In this document: positions 15,437-23,658 of the stretch, piece after piece
Position numbering within the stretch: the stretch's first letter is position 1
Layout: each line of letters opens with the position of its first letter
NCBI GenBank assembly: GCA_022013685.1
Contig: JAKLPV010000109.1
Coordinates: 1 to 42,413 of the forward strand
Length of the DNA: 42,413 nt
Direction: 5' to 3'
DNA from: Anaerolineae bacterium
GTDB lineage: Bacteria; Chloroflexota; Anaerolineae; Anaerolineales; Villigracilaceae
Notes under the pieces: generated by a model
Told to the model about the DNA's origin: nothing
Databases searched by the model: none
What the model saw: only the letters and a program-made list of their open reading frames with translations
Made by a program: the position numbers and the translations under genes

Positions 15437-16365
15437 TCGGCGACTTCTTTTCTGCTACCGTTTTGATTGGGATATTGGCTTCTGGTATCCGCCTGGCAAC
15501 CCCTTATTTATATGCTTCGATTGGCGAGACCTTTGGCCAGCGTAGCGGGGTGCTTAATCTGGGTGTTGAAGGCCAGATGTTGATGGGCGCTTTTTCCGCG
15601 TTCTATGTTACCCTGCGCACCGGCAACGTCTGGTTGGGGCTGCTGGCTGCCATCCTGGTTGGCGCGTTGATGGGGCTGGCAATGGCTTTTGTCAGTATTA
15701 AGTTGCGCGTTGTGCAAGGCATCAGCGGGATCGGTTTCTACCTGTTTGGCCTGGGAATGAGCGATTTGCTCTTCCAGAAATTGCTTGGCGAGGTTAAGAC
15801 GGTTAGTGGATTCCCGGTCATCGAAATTCCGATTTTGGTAAACATGCCGGTGGTTGGCGAAATCTTCTTTCGCCAGAATGTGCTTGTTTATATGGCCTTC
15901 CTTCTCGTACCGCTAGCCTGGTTTGTCCTGAACAAGACCACCCTGGGCCTGAAAATTCGGGCGGTGGGCGAAAACCCCCAGGCGGCAGACACACTCGGCG
16001 TTAGTGTTGCCAAAATCCGCTATCTGACGGTTACGATGGGCGGCATTTTCTCCGCCATTGCAGGCGCATCACTCTCGATTGCCAATCTAAATGTTTTTCA
16101 GCAGAACATGACCAGCGGGTTGGGCTTTATCGCCGTCGCCCTGGTCTATTTCGGCGGCTGGCGGCCTTTTGGTGTTTTGTTCGGCGCACTCCTGTTTAGC
16201 ATGATCAACTCGTTGCAGTTGTGGATGCAGGTGCTCAACGTCCCCATTCCTTCTGATTTTGCAGTGATGATGCCCTATGTCCTGACCATCATTGTGTTGG
16301 TGCTGACGGTGGGGCGGGTTCGCGGCCCATCTGCTTTGAGCAAACCGTTTATTCGCGAAGGATAA
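15433..16365 (+). CDS. ABC transporter permease (BMP/nucleoside type), subunit 2
   Basis: The second permease subunit has 310 residues and about eight to ten hydrophobic helices. Family motifs are FGQRSGVLNLGVEGQMLMGA near the N-terminus and GLKIRAVGENPQAADTLGV, the EAA-like coupling loop. It overlaps the first permease gene by 4 bp, so the two are made in equal amounts. The binding-protein gene follows after 96 bp. Its role is the partner half of the import channel. Confidence 0.9.
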   Translation: MIGDFFSATVLIGILASGIRLATPYLYASIGETFGQRSGVLNLGVEGQMLMGAFSAFYVTLRTGNVWLGLLAAILVGALMGLAMAFVSIKLRVVQGISGIGFYLFGLGMSDLLFQKLLGEVKTVSGFPVIEIPILVNMPVVGEIFFRQNVLVYMAFLLVPLAWFVLNKTTLGLKIRAVGENPQAADTLGVSVAKIRYLTVTMGGIFSAIAGASLSIANLNVFQQNMTSGLGFIAVALVYFGGWRPFGVLFGALLFSMINSLQLWMQVLNVPIPSDFAVMMPYVLTIIVLVLTVGRVRGPSALSKPFIREG

Positions 16366-16461
16366 AGCCAACCATTATCCAAAGGAGGTTGAGATCGTCA
16401 AATTGTTCAATGTACCTGCTTTTGAAGAGCCTATCCAATCAATACTCAAAGGAGAAAAGAG

Positions 16462-17463
16462 ATGTCGAAACTGATGAAAGTTTTTACCCTGATTGCCCTG
16501 TTTACGCTTGTCCTTGGTGCTTGCGCCCCCGCCGAGCAGCAAGCTGCAGGCGGAGATGGCCCCTTCCGTGTAGCCGTTATCATGCCCAGCGGTGTCAATG
16601 ATCTGGCTTTCAGCCAGTCCATGTACGAGTCGCTGCTTGGCATGCAAACCGAGCTGGGCGGGCCGGAGAAGATGGAACTGGTCTACTCTGAAAATATGTT
16701 CGTGGTCGATGATGCCGCAGCCGCCATCCGCGATTATGCTTCGCAAGGCTACGACTTGGTGATTGCGCACGGCTCACAGTATGGCTCGTCTCTGCGTGAG
16801 ATTGCCCCTGACTTCCCGACAACGGCTTTTGCGCATGGAACCACTGCGGCTACCTTTGTGGATGAGGGCATTACCAACGTCTTCGCTTACGAAGCTGCCT
16901 CCAACGAAGGTGGATATGTCAATGGCGTCATGGCTGCAATGCTCTCCACGAGCGGTGTGGTCGGCGTAGTTGGCCCAATCGAGACCGGCGACGCCAAACT
17001 CTACATCGACGGATTTGTGGCTGGCGCGAAAGCGACCAATCCCGCCCTGACCATCAATGTTAACTATACCGGTTCCTTCTCGGATGTTGCCCTGGCCTCC
17101 GAGGCTGCCAATACCCATGTTGCAGCCGGTGCAGACGTGATGTCTGGCACGGCCCAGATGGTGGTCGGCGCGATCGGTGTTGCCAAAGAAAAGAACGTGC
17201 TCTGGTTCGGTACCCAATCCAGCCAGACCAGCCTGGCCCCTGAGATCGTAGTTGCCAACCAGATCTATGACTGGAAGGTTGTCTTGCGCGATATCTTTGA
17301 CCTGATCGGCAAAGGCACCTATGGCGGCAAGGGCTATATCGTCACGCTGGAGAACAAAGGCCTGGTCATGGAATTCAACAGCGCCTACAGCCTGCCTGCG
17401 GATGTCAAGGCCAAGGCCGATGAAACCATCCAGGGAATTATCGACGGCAGCATCAACCCCTAG
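16462..17463 (+). CDS. BMP family ABC transporter substrate-binding lipoprotein
   Basis: The 333-residue lipoprotein has signal peptide MSKLMKVFTLIALFTLVLGAC with the acylated Cys at 21. The mature part is a two-lobed periplasmic-binding fold of the BMP/PnrA (Med) family, starting FRVAVIMPSGVNDLAFSQSMY, with YDLVIAHGSQYG, VVGVVGPIETGDAKLYIDGFVAGAK and GADVMSGTAQM. PnrA-like proteins bind purine nucleosides; riboflavin and other ligands also occur in the wider group, so the ligand is not certain. AAAGGAG lies 6 nt before the ATG. A GC-rich hairpin without a T-run follows the gene, which may stabilise the upstream mRNA so that binding protein exceeds ATPase. Confidence 0.92.
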   Translation: MSKLMKVFTLIALFTLVLGACAPAEQQAAGGDGPFRVAVIMPSGVNDLAFSQSMYESLLGMQTELGGPEKMELVYSENMFVVDDAAAAIRDYASQGYDLVIAHGSQYGSSLREIAPDFPTTAFAHGTTAATFVDEGITNVFAYEAASNEGGYVNGVMAAMLSTSGVVGVVGPIETGDAKLYIDGFVAGAKATNPALTINVNYTGSFSDVALASEAANTHVAAGADVMSGTAQMVVGAIGVAKEKNVLWFGTQSSQTSLAPEIVVANQIYDWKVVLRDIFDLIGKGTYGGKGYIVTLENKGLVMEFNSAYSLPADVKAKADETIQGIIDGSINP

Positions 17464-17475
17464 TTTTTTGTTCAC

Positions 17476-17560
17476 AAGGGAGGTGGGATTTCCCGCCTCC
17501 CTTGACCCGTCTCCAAAACGAGGTTTGCCGCCCGGATGGGAATCTTTCTCATCCAGGCGG
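17476..17560 (+). promoter_or_regulatory. Two hairpins between the binding-protein and ATPase genes
   Basis: The first hairpin pairs AAGGGAGGTGGGA (17476-17488) with TCCCGCCTCCCTT (17491-17503), one G-T pair. The second pairs CCGCCCGGATG (17528-17538) with CATCCAGGCGG (17550-17560), one mismatch. Neither is followed by a T-run, so they look like mRNA-stabilising or processing hairpins rather than full terminators. Confidence 0.55.
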
Positions 17561-17607
17561 GATGGCTTGTTTTTACCCGGTTTTTCATTTCCCCCGCAGG
17601 AGTTGGC

Positions 17608-19155
17608 ATGTTTGACAATCAAAGCCTCATCATACAACGCCAGAAGATCGAACATCTTGAGCTGAAGAACATTACCAAGCGCTTTCCGGGTGTTTTGGCC
17701 AATGCGCACGTTGATTTTGATGTAAAAGAGGGTGAGGTACACGCTCTTTTGGGTGAGAATGGCGCGGGCAAGAGCACCCTGATGAAAATTTTGTATGGCC
17801 TGTACCAGCCCGATGATGGCGAAGTCTTTATTAATGGCAAGCCGGTCAAAATTTCATCGCCCAATGACGCCATCAACCTCGGGATTGGCATGATCCACCA
17901 GCATTTCATGCTGGTCGACAGCCTGACGGTGGCGGAAAATATTGCCCTGGGATTGCCCTCCTCGCGCGGACCGATCACCGACCTGGATGTGGTTTCAAAA
18001 CGCATCGAAGCCCTGGCGAAAAAATATGGCTTGCAGGTTGACCCTGATGCTTATATCTGGCAACTGGCGGTCGGCCAGCGCCAAAGGGTCGAGATTCTCA
18101 AGGCTCTCTATCGCGGCGCAGACCTGCTGATCCTTGACGAGCCGACCGCCGTCCTGACCCCGCAGGAGGTGGATGAGTTTATGCAGACCATCCGCCAGAT
18201 GACGGAAGAAAAGCATTCCATTATTTTTATTTCGCATAAACTGCACGAGGTAATTGCCATCAGCCAGCGTGTAACCGTTTTGCGTAACGGGCGGCGGGTG
18301 GATTCTTGCCTGACGGCGGGCTGTACCAAACACGACCTGGCGCGCATGATGGTTGGGCAGGAAATCGTGATGCCCAAGCTCAGTTCCCTGCCTAAATTGG
18401 GAGAGATACGCCTCGAGTTGAAAAACGTCCACGCCATGAGCGACCGTGAGACACCCGCCCTGCGCGGCGTTGATTTACAGATCCAATCAGGCGAAATTGT
18501 CGGTCTGGCCGGGGTATCTGGCAACGGGCAGGCCGAACTGGCCCAGGTAGTCACCGGTTTGCGCCAGCCGCAGCAGGGCAATGTCATTGTCGGTGGCAAG
18601 GATATGACCGGCAAATTGCCGGGACAGATTATCCGCTGCGGACTGGCTTACATCCCCGAAGAGCGAATGCGTGATGGCATGGTGCAAGATTTTAACATTT
18701 CCGAGAATATCATCCTGCGCGACCACAACGAATCGCCGTATGCGCAGCGCGGATTTCTTATCCATCGCGTGATTGCCGAGTTTACCGACAAGTTAATCGG
18801 GCTGTTTCACATCAAAACCCCCTCGCGTGAAACTCCGGCCCGCAACCTTTCGGGCGGCAACATCCAAAAAGTGGTTCTGGCTCGTGAGCTTTCGCGGAAC
18901 CCGCGCATCATCATTGCCGCCCAGCCCACGCGCGGGCTGGACATCGGCGCGTCTGAATATGTCCACAACAGCCTGCTGGAGCAGCGCGAAAGAGGCGCGG
19001 CCATCCTGCTCATTTCGGAAGATTTGGATGAAGTGCTGGCGCTTTCAGACCGGGTTGCTGTCATCTACGAAGGCCGCATTATGGGCATCCTGGCCAACAA
19101 GGATGCCGAGCGTGAGAAAATTGGCCTGTTGATGGCCGGGGTACACCCTGAATAG
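17608..19155 (+). CDS. ABC transporter ATP-binding protein with two ABC domains (sugar/nucleoside type)
   Basis: The 515-residue protein has two fused nucleotide-binding domains, as in RbsA/NupO. Domain 1 has Walker A GENGAGKST (49-57), signature VGQRQRVEI and Walker B LLILDEPTAVLTP. Domain 2 has a degenerate Walker A (GVSGNGQAEL, lacking the Lys), a good signature LSGGNIQKV, and a degenerate Walker B ending AAQPTRGLDIGA. This asymmetry is usual for the family, in which only the first site hydrolyses ATP efficiently. I chose ATG 17608 (MFDNQS) because AGGAG is 8 nt upstream and the family starts near here; the frame is open 24 codons further through a hairpin. It completes the importer operon. 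Confidence 0.92.
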   Translation: MFDNQSLIIQRQKIEHLELKNITKRFPGVLANAHVDFDVKEGEVHALLGENGAGKSTLMKILYGLYQPDDGEVFINGKPVKISSPNDAINLGIGMIHQHFMLVDSLTVAENIALGLPSSRGPITDLDVVSKRIEALAKKYGLQVDPDAYIWQLAVGQRQRVEILKALYRGADLLILDEPTAVLTPQEVDEFMQTIRQMTEEKHSIIFISHKLHEVIAISQRVTVLRNGRRVDSCLTAGCTKHDLARMMVGQEIVMPKLSSLPKLGEIRLELKNVHAMSDRETPALRGVDLQIQSGEIVGLAGVSGNGQAELAQVVTGLRQPQQGNVIVGGKDMTGKLPGQIIRCGLAYIPEERMRDGMVQDFNISENIILRDHNESPYAQRGFLIHRVIAEFTDKLIGLFHIKTPSRETPARNLSGGNIQKVVLARELSRNPRIIIAAQPTRGLDIGASEYVHNSLLEQRERGAAILLISEDLDEVLALSDRVAVIYEGRIMGILANKDAEREKIGLLMAGVHPE

Positions 19156-19234
19156 GTTTGCACCCCGGATTTTGCGTTGATTATGCTAGAATCAATCAGC
19201 CCGTATTCACCCAGAAATATTCCCGAGGAAAATA

Positions 19235-20197
19235 ATGCTTCGTTCTTTCCTGATCTACCTTTCCAAAGCTGCCTGGGCGCAGAACGTGGTCACGAATTGG
19301 AGCTTTGCCTGGAAGGCGGTTTCCCGTTTTGTGGCCGGTACAACCATCGAAGAAGCCTTACAGGCGGTGCGCTCCCTGAATGAGAAAGGGATCAATGCCA
19401 CTCTCGATCAATTGGGTGAACACATCTCCACGCCCGAGGAAGCCAATCGCTCCGCGGACGGCATCATTGCCGTGTTGGAAGCTATTCAGGAAGCGGGGGT
19501 GCGTTCGAATGTCTCGATCAAGCTCTCGCAGATCGGCATGGGCATGGATGATGACGTTTGCCGGGCGAACCTGGCTCGCATCCTGACGGTTGCCAAAAAG
19601 AACAGGAATTTTGTACGCATCGACATCGAGGATTCACCTTATGTCGATGCGACCATTGGTTTTTATCGGGAAATGCTCGAGAAAGGTTTCACTACCAAAA
19701 CGGTCGGGATGGCGATCCAGTCTTACCTGTATCGGGCAGAGAAGGATGTCCGCGAGTTGACCGAGCTTGGCACCACCTTCCGCCTGATTAAGGGCGCTTA
19801 CAAGGAACCCGCCGATGTGGCCTTTCCCAAAAAAGCGGATGTGGACGCCAATTTCGACACCCTTTCCTCGATCCTGATCGATGCCTCGTTGGCTCAGGAA
19901 ACCAAACTGAGCAAGGATGGGCGTATCCCGGCTATCCCGGCCATCGCCACCCACGACGAGAAACGTGTCGAATTCGCCAAGTCTTACGCCCAAAAAGTCG
20001 AGCTGCCCAAGACTGGCATGGAATTCCAGATGTTGTACGGCATCCGCCGCGATTTACAGGAGGGTCTTTCACAGGAAGGCTATCCTGTGCGCGTATACGT
20101 TCCCTTTGGCACGCACTGGTATCCTTACTTCATGCGCCGCCTGGCCGAACGTCCGGCCAATTTGTGGTTTATTATTTCCAACTTCTTCAAGAAGTAG
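19235..20197 (+). CDS. Proline dehydrogenase
   Basis: The 320-residue enzyme is a monofunctional PutA-type FAD-dependent proline dehydrogenase oxidising proline to pyrroline-5-carboxylate. It has the expected (beta/alpha)8 motifs: GINATLDQLGEH, VSIKLSQIGMGMD, FVRIDIEDS, LIKGAYKEPADVAF, AIATHDEKRV, EFQMLYGIRRDL, and the substrate-binding C-terminal helix RVYVPFGTHWYPYFMRRLAERPAN. A P5C dehydrogenase gene is not adjacent. GAGG precedes the ATG by 7 nt. A TATGCT-like -10 may lie about 50 bp upstream. Confidence 0.94.
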   Translation: MLRSFLIYLSKAAWAQNVVTNWSFAWKAVSRFVAGTTIEEALQAVRSLNEKGINATLDQLGEHISTPEEANRSADGIIAVLEAIQEAGVRSNVSIKLSQIGMGMDDDVCRANLARILTVAKKNRNFVRIDIEDSPYVDATIGFYREMLEKGFTTKTVGMAIQSYLYRAEKDVRELTELGTTFRLIKGAYKEPADVAFPKKADVDANFDTLSSILIDASLAQETKLSKDGRIPAIPAIATHDEKRVEFAKSYAQKVELPKTGMEFQMLYGIRRDLQEGLSQEGYPVRVYVPFGTHWYPYFMRRLAERPANLWFIISNFFKK

Positions 20198-20205
20198 AGC
20201 ATCTA

Positions 20206-20787
20206 CTATTTGACTTCGATCTCCAGCAGCCATTTGACCCAGGTATAACCTGGCAGGGCTGGGAAGGCCGCCCGCAGCGGGAATCCGTGCAGGATCGGCA
20301 CAGACTGGCCCTGCCACTCGTAGGCCAGGAAGTTGATTTCGGAAAGCGCATCTTTTAGCAGCACGGTTGACGAATAACCATCGGCGCCACTCAGTTTGAT
20401 TTGGGTGGCGTCTTCCTGTATCCCGGCCAGCTCGAGAATGTGGACCAGCGGTACCCCGGCCCAGGTGGCCGAATCTTCGAAATTCCCGCGGCAGATGATG
20501 GTCTCTTTCGATTCAATCCTGGGCATGCAGCGCAGGTCATCGTAGGTTAATTCGAGCGGATTATTTACTTTGCCGGTCACGCGCAGCCGCCAGGTTTCGA
20601 CGTTGATTTCTTGATAAGTGCCGGTGATGTGCAGGCCTGTGGTCGTGTCCAGTTCGGTATAGCCTGGGATGATTGCCGGCAGGGTTGGGACGACGACGGG
20701 GCGCGGGCTGCACTCACCGTTGAATGGGGCACAGGCAGCCAGCAGGAACAGCACCAGGACTGGCCCAAATATAGCTTTCCGGTTCAT
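20206..20787 (-). CDS. Lipid-anchored molybdopterin-binding (sulfite oxidase-fold) protein
   Basis: The 193-residue protein has a lipoprotein signal (VLVLFLLAAC, Cys at 19). A sulfite-oxidase-type Moco domain follows: RVTGKVNNPLELTYDDL, KETIICRGN with Cys99 at the usual Mo-ligand position, ATWAGVPLVHILELAG, and the closing GFPLRAAFPALPGYTWVKWL. It lacks the C-terminal dimerisation domain of eukaryotic sulfite oxidase, as in MsrP/YedY-like bacterial proteins. It probably acts outside the membrane as a molybdenum oxidoreductase, substrate unknown; some short homologues may not bind cofactor. The lipase-like gene ends 30 bp upstream on the same strand, so they may be co-transcribed. Confidence 0.85.
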   Translation of the reverse strand: MNRKAIFGPVLVLFLLAACAPFNGECSPRPVVVPTLPAIIPGYTELDTTTGLHITGTYQEINVETWRLRVTGKVNNPLELTYDDLRCMPRIESKETIICRGNFEDSATWAGVPLVHILELAGIQEDATQIKLSGADGYSSTVLLKDALSEINFLAYEWQGQSVPILHGFPLRAAFPALPGYTWVKWLLEIEVK

Positions 20788-20817
20788 GCTTTGATCGCCG
20801 CGATGTTTTTCAACACC

Positions 20818-21651
20818 CTATTTCTCCAACTCGGCAATGTAGGTATCCATTGAATGATTCAGGCCCAGACTGTTGCCCTGAAATGAGAAATCGACGGGTT
20901 GGCCGACATGCGTATAGTAGCCGCTCGGCAGCAGCGGGATTTCCACCGGCAGTGGGATGGAGGTGACCAGGTCGCTGGTATTGACCACGCGAAAGGTCTG
21001 CTGCTCTGGCAGATTTTCGTAAGCCCGGCCAAAAACGGCGTCGCCAACCCTGGGGCAGCCAAAATTGTACAGGATTGGGTTCTTGAAATGAGTCGATTGG
21101 ATCACATCCGGCAGGGAGAGCAGGCTCAAGGCGCCGCCCAGGCTGTGTCCACCGATGAACAGCGGAAAGTCCGAGGACAGATTGCCGAGCGATTTGATGA
21201 AGCTTTCGCGGCTGCGCCGGTAGATATTTTGGAAACCGTCTGAGACATTGCCAAAATTTTTCAGGCGGTAGGCTTGCATTTTGATATTGGCATCAAAGAT
21301 CCACTCGCGCGGCGTGACGGTGCCGCGAAAAACGAGGTAGGCGGTCTCATTTTTTGTGGCGATGAAACCTACCGGTACATCTTTGTAAACCAGGTCTTCA
21401 AGCCCAAATGAGACCGTGTCAGAACTCAAGACGGCGGTTTCCATCTCGCGGTCGATGGCGGTCTTTCCGCTGTCGCCATCAGCATCGAACGATAAAAAGG
21501 TGCGGTATGAGATCTCACAAACCAGCGCATAGCCATCTTTAATCTTCCAGGGTTTGTTGTTTTTGAAATCTTCGAAGCGTTGGTAAGCTTGTTTGACCAG
21601 CTTGCCCAACTCAATGGCGCGTTCACGATCAAATTTGGGTGGAAAGTACAT
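20818..21651 (-). CDS. Lipase class 3 family protein (alpha/beta hydrolase)
   Basis: The 277-residue protein has the class 3 lipase nucleophile elbow GGHSLGGALS with Ser170, FRGT near residue 108 (oxyanion region), FGCPRVGD after the elbow, NTSDLVTSIPL for the catalytic Asp, and YYTHVG for the likely His. It has no obvious signal peptide, so it would be cytoplasmic or exported by another route. AAGGAGG lies 6 nt before the ATG. Its substrate is unknown; the family hydrolyses acylglycerols or other esters. A palindrome ATGTGC-N8-GCACAT (21670-21689) just upstream may be an operator. Confidence 0.87.
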   Translation of the reverse strand: MYFPPKFDRERAIELGKLVKQAYQRFEDFKNNKPWKIKDGYALVCEISYRTFLSFDADGDSGKTAIDREMETAVLSSDTVSFGLEDLVYKDVPVGFIATKNETAYLVFRGTVTPREWIFDANIKMQAYRLKNFGNVSDGFQNIYRRSRESFIKSLGNLSSDFPLFIGGHSLGGALSLLSLPDVIQSTHFKNPILYNFGCPRVGDAVFGRAYENLPEQQTFRVVNTSDLVTSIPLPVEIPLLPSGYYTHVGQPVDFSFQGNSLGLNHSMDTYIAELEK

Positions 21652-21669
21652 GGCGGCCTCCTTTCGAAT

Positions 21670-21689
21670 ATGTGCTTATTATTGCACAT
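21670..21689. promoter_or_regulatory. Palindrome upstream of the lipase gene, possible operator
   Basis: ATGTGC and GCACAT form a perfect 6-bp inverted repeat with an 8-bp spacer, placed about 20 bp before the lipase ATG, beside a TAAAAT -10-like box on the minus strand (21693-21688). A repressor site is one reading; a chance AT-rich palindrome is another. Confidence 0.35.
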
Positions 21690-21799
21690 TTTAGACAATG
21701 TTTGGTGTAATGGAAATCACAGGATGCAATTTTGCTCTTTGGGAATTCCCGTGATAAATCTCCACAATCCCAAAATGCGGCCTTCTTCGCGATAAATAT

Positions 21800-21827
21800 C
21801 AGAGAACCGGCAAGTTCTGGTTCTCTG
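21800..21827. repeat. Hairpin upstream of the histidine kinase gene
   Basis: CAGAGAACC (21800-21808) and GGTTCTCTG (21819-21827) form a perfect 9-bp stem with a 10-nt loop. No T-run follows on either strand, so it is not a clear terminator. It lies upstream of an extended -10 element TGgTAAAAT (21841-21849) that probably drives the kinase gene. Confidence 0.5.
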
Positions 21828-21888
21828 AAAGCCTCGTAAATGGTAAAATCCATCTATTCAGGTTGGGCATTTTCCAAAAGGACAAACC

Positions 21889-23658
21889 ATGCAATTTCAG
21901 TACACGCCATATGCGCTTCCGGTCATCCTGGCATCTTTTATTTCACTTATGATTGCGTTTTACGGCTGGCAGCGCAGGGCTTCAAAGGATGCGCTGCTAT
22001 TTTCTTTTCTTTCGCTGGCGTTGACCGAATGGCTGGTTTTTTACGCCTTGCAGATTTCTGGCGCAAATTTGCAGACCAAGGTGTTTTTCGGCGAACTGAA
22101 ATACATTGGCGTTGCGACGACCCCGCTTGTCTGGCTTTTTTTTGCCATCCAATTTGCCATTCGGGATAACCAAAACCTGACCCGGCGCTGGATGATTGCC
22201 CTGGCGATCATACCGATTCTGACCGGCATCATCTCTGTTACAACCCGCTGGCACGGCCTTTTCTGGAGCAATCCGCAGTTGGTACAGACCGGGGGATTTT
22301 CTGATTTTAGCGTTACGTATGGCCCCTGGTACTGGGTGCATGTTGCGTATTCCTATCTCTTGATCCTGGCCGGAACGTTTCTTGTTTTCCGCAGTCTGCG
22401 CCAACGCCAGGGGTTGCACCGCAACCAGGCAATTGCGCTGATTCTATCGGTGCTGGCTCCCTGGTTTGGGAATATTCTTTACTTTTCCGGGTTCAACCCC
22501 ATCCCGTACCTGGACCTGACCCCCTTTGCTTTTACCATTACCGTGTTGTTGCTGACCTGGGCCATCATCGGTTTTCGCTTGGTGGAATTGGCGCCGATTG
22601 CCCGCGGCCTGATCATCGATGAAATGAAAGACGGCATGATCGTGATCGATGCCCAGGGAACGATTATCGACCTTAATCCTACCGCCAGCCTGATGATTGG
22701 GCTTTCTGCTTCCCAGGGGATTGGCAAGCCGATTGCGGATACGCTCGCTGCCTGGCCCGATCTTGTTGAGCGTTACCGCAATGTGACTGATACGCTGGAA
22801 GAGATTCCTGTCGGCGCCGAGCGCTGGGTTGAGTTGCAGATTTCCCCATTACATAACAAACGCAAAGAATTCCTCGGGCGGGTGATCGTCTTGCGCGACA
22901 TCACAGCGCGCAAGGAAATTGAAACTGCGCTCTCGCTTGCGCTTGAGCAAACCAAAGAAGCCAGCCGGCTGAAAAGCCATTTGCTGGCCAGGGTTAGCCA
23001 CGAACTTCGCACCCCGCTGGGGGGCATTCTGGGGTTTGCGGAATTGCTGCAGATGAATTCTTTTGGGAAGTTGAACCCCAAACAAACGGAGTTCGTTGAT
23101 GAAATCATCGAAAGCTCGAATTACCTGGCGGGCATCATTGATGAATTGCTCGACCAGGCCCAACTCGATGCCGAAACGCTCATCTTGCAAAATGCCCGTT
23201 TATCGGTCGAGCCACTTTTTCAAAAACTAAATGGGCGCTTCACCGGGCTGGCAGCTGCCAAGGGACTGGGTTTTGAACTTCAGGTTGCGCCCAATTTCCC
23301 AAAAGCGCTGTATGCCGACGAGCGCCGCCTGGAGCAGATTCTCACCAACCTGCTCGATAACGCCGTCAAATTTACCGCGCAGGGCCGGGTGGATTTGTCC
23401 ATCCGCCTGGCGGATTCGACCCACTGGACGTTTGCGGTTTCCGATACCGGTCCGGGCATTCTGGCCGAGGCGCAGAGCTACATTTTCGAGCCGTTTCGCC
23501 AGGTTGACGATGCCATCACCAGCCGAAATCGCGGCACAGGCCTGGGACTGTCGATCACCAAACAATTGGTCGAGTTGATGCACGGACAAATCCGCCTGGA
23601 AAGCGAACCCGGCCAGGGCAGCACCTTCACCGTCACCCTGCCGCTGGTCAGGGGCTAA
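21889..23658 (+). CDS. Sensor histidine kinase: 7TM input, PAS, HisKA, HATPase
   Basis: The 589-residue protein begins with a seven-helix membrane region (about 8-230) of the histidine-kinase N-terminal 7TM type, containing YGPWYWVHVAYSY. A PAS domain (about 240-340) follows with GMIVIDAQGTIIDLNPTA. The HisKA dimerisation helix has phospho-acceptor His371 in ARVSHELRTPLGG, and the ATPase domain has QILTNLLDNAVKF (N box), VSDTGPGIL (G1), FEPFRQVD (F) and GTGLGLSITKQL (G2). All catalytic boxes are intact. No response regulator is adjacent, so it is an orphan kinase with unknown signal. AAGGA precedes the ATG. Its stop codon overlaps that of the convergent gene. Confidence 0.93.
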   Translation: MQFQYTPYALPVILASFISLMIAFYGWQRRASKDALLFSFLSLALTEWLVFYALQISGANLQTKVFFGELKYIGVATTPLVWLFFAIQFAIRDNQNLTRRWMIALAIIPILTGIISVTTRWHGLFWSNPQLVQTGGFSDFSVTYGPWYWVHVAYSYLLILAGTFLVFRSLRQRQGLHRNQAIALILSVLAPWFGNILYFSGFNPIPYLDLTPFAFTITVLLLTWAIIGFRLVELAPIARGLIIDEMKDGMIVIDAQGTIIDLNPTASLMIGLSASQGIGKPIADTLAAWPDLVERYRNVTDTLEEIPVGAERWVELQISPLHNKRKEFLGRVIVLRDITARKEIETALSLALEQTKEASRLKSHLLARVSHELRTPLGGILGFAELLQMNSFGKLNPKQTEFVDEIIESSNYLAGIIDELLDQAQLDAETLILQNARLSVEPLFQKLNGRFTGLAAAKGLGFELQVAPNFPKALYADERRLEQILTNLLDNAVKFTAQGRVDLSIRLADSTHWTFAVSDTGPGILAEAQSYIFEPFRQVDDAITSRNRGTGLGLSITKQLVELMHGQIRLESEPGQGSTFTVTLPLVRG

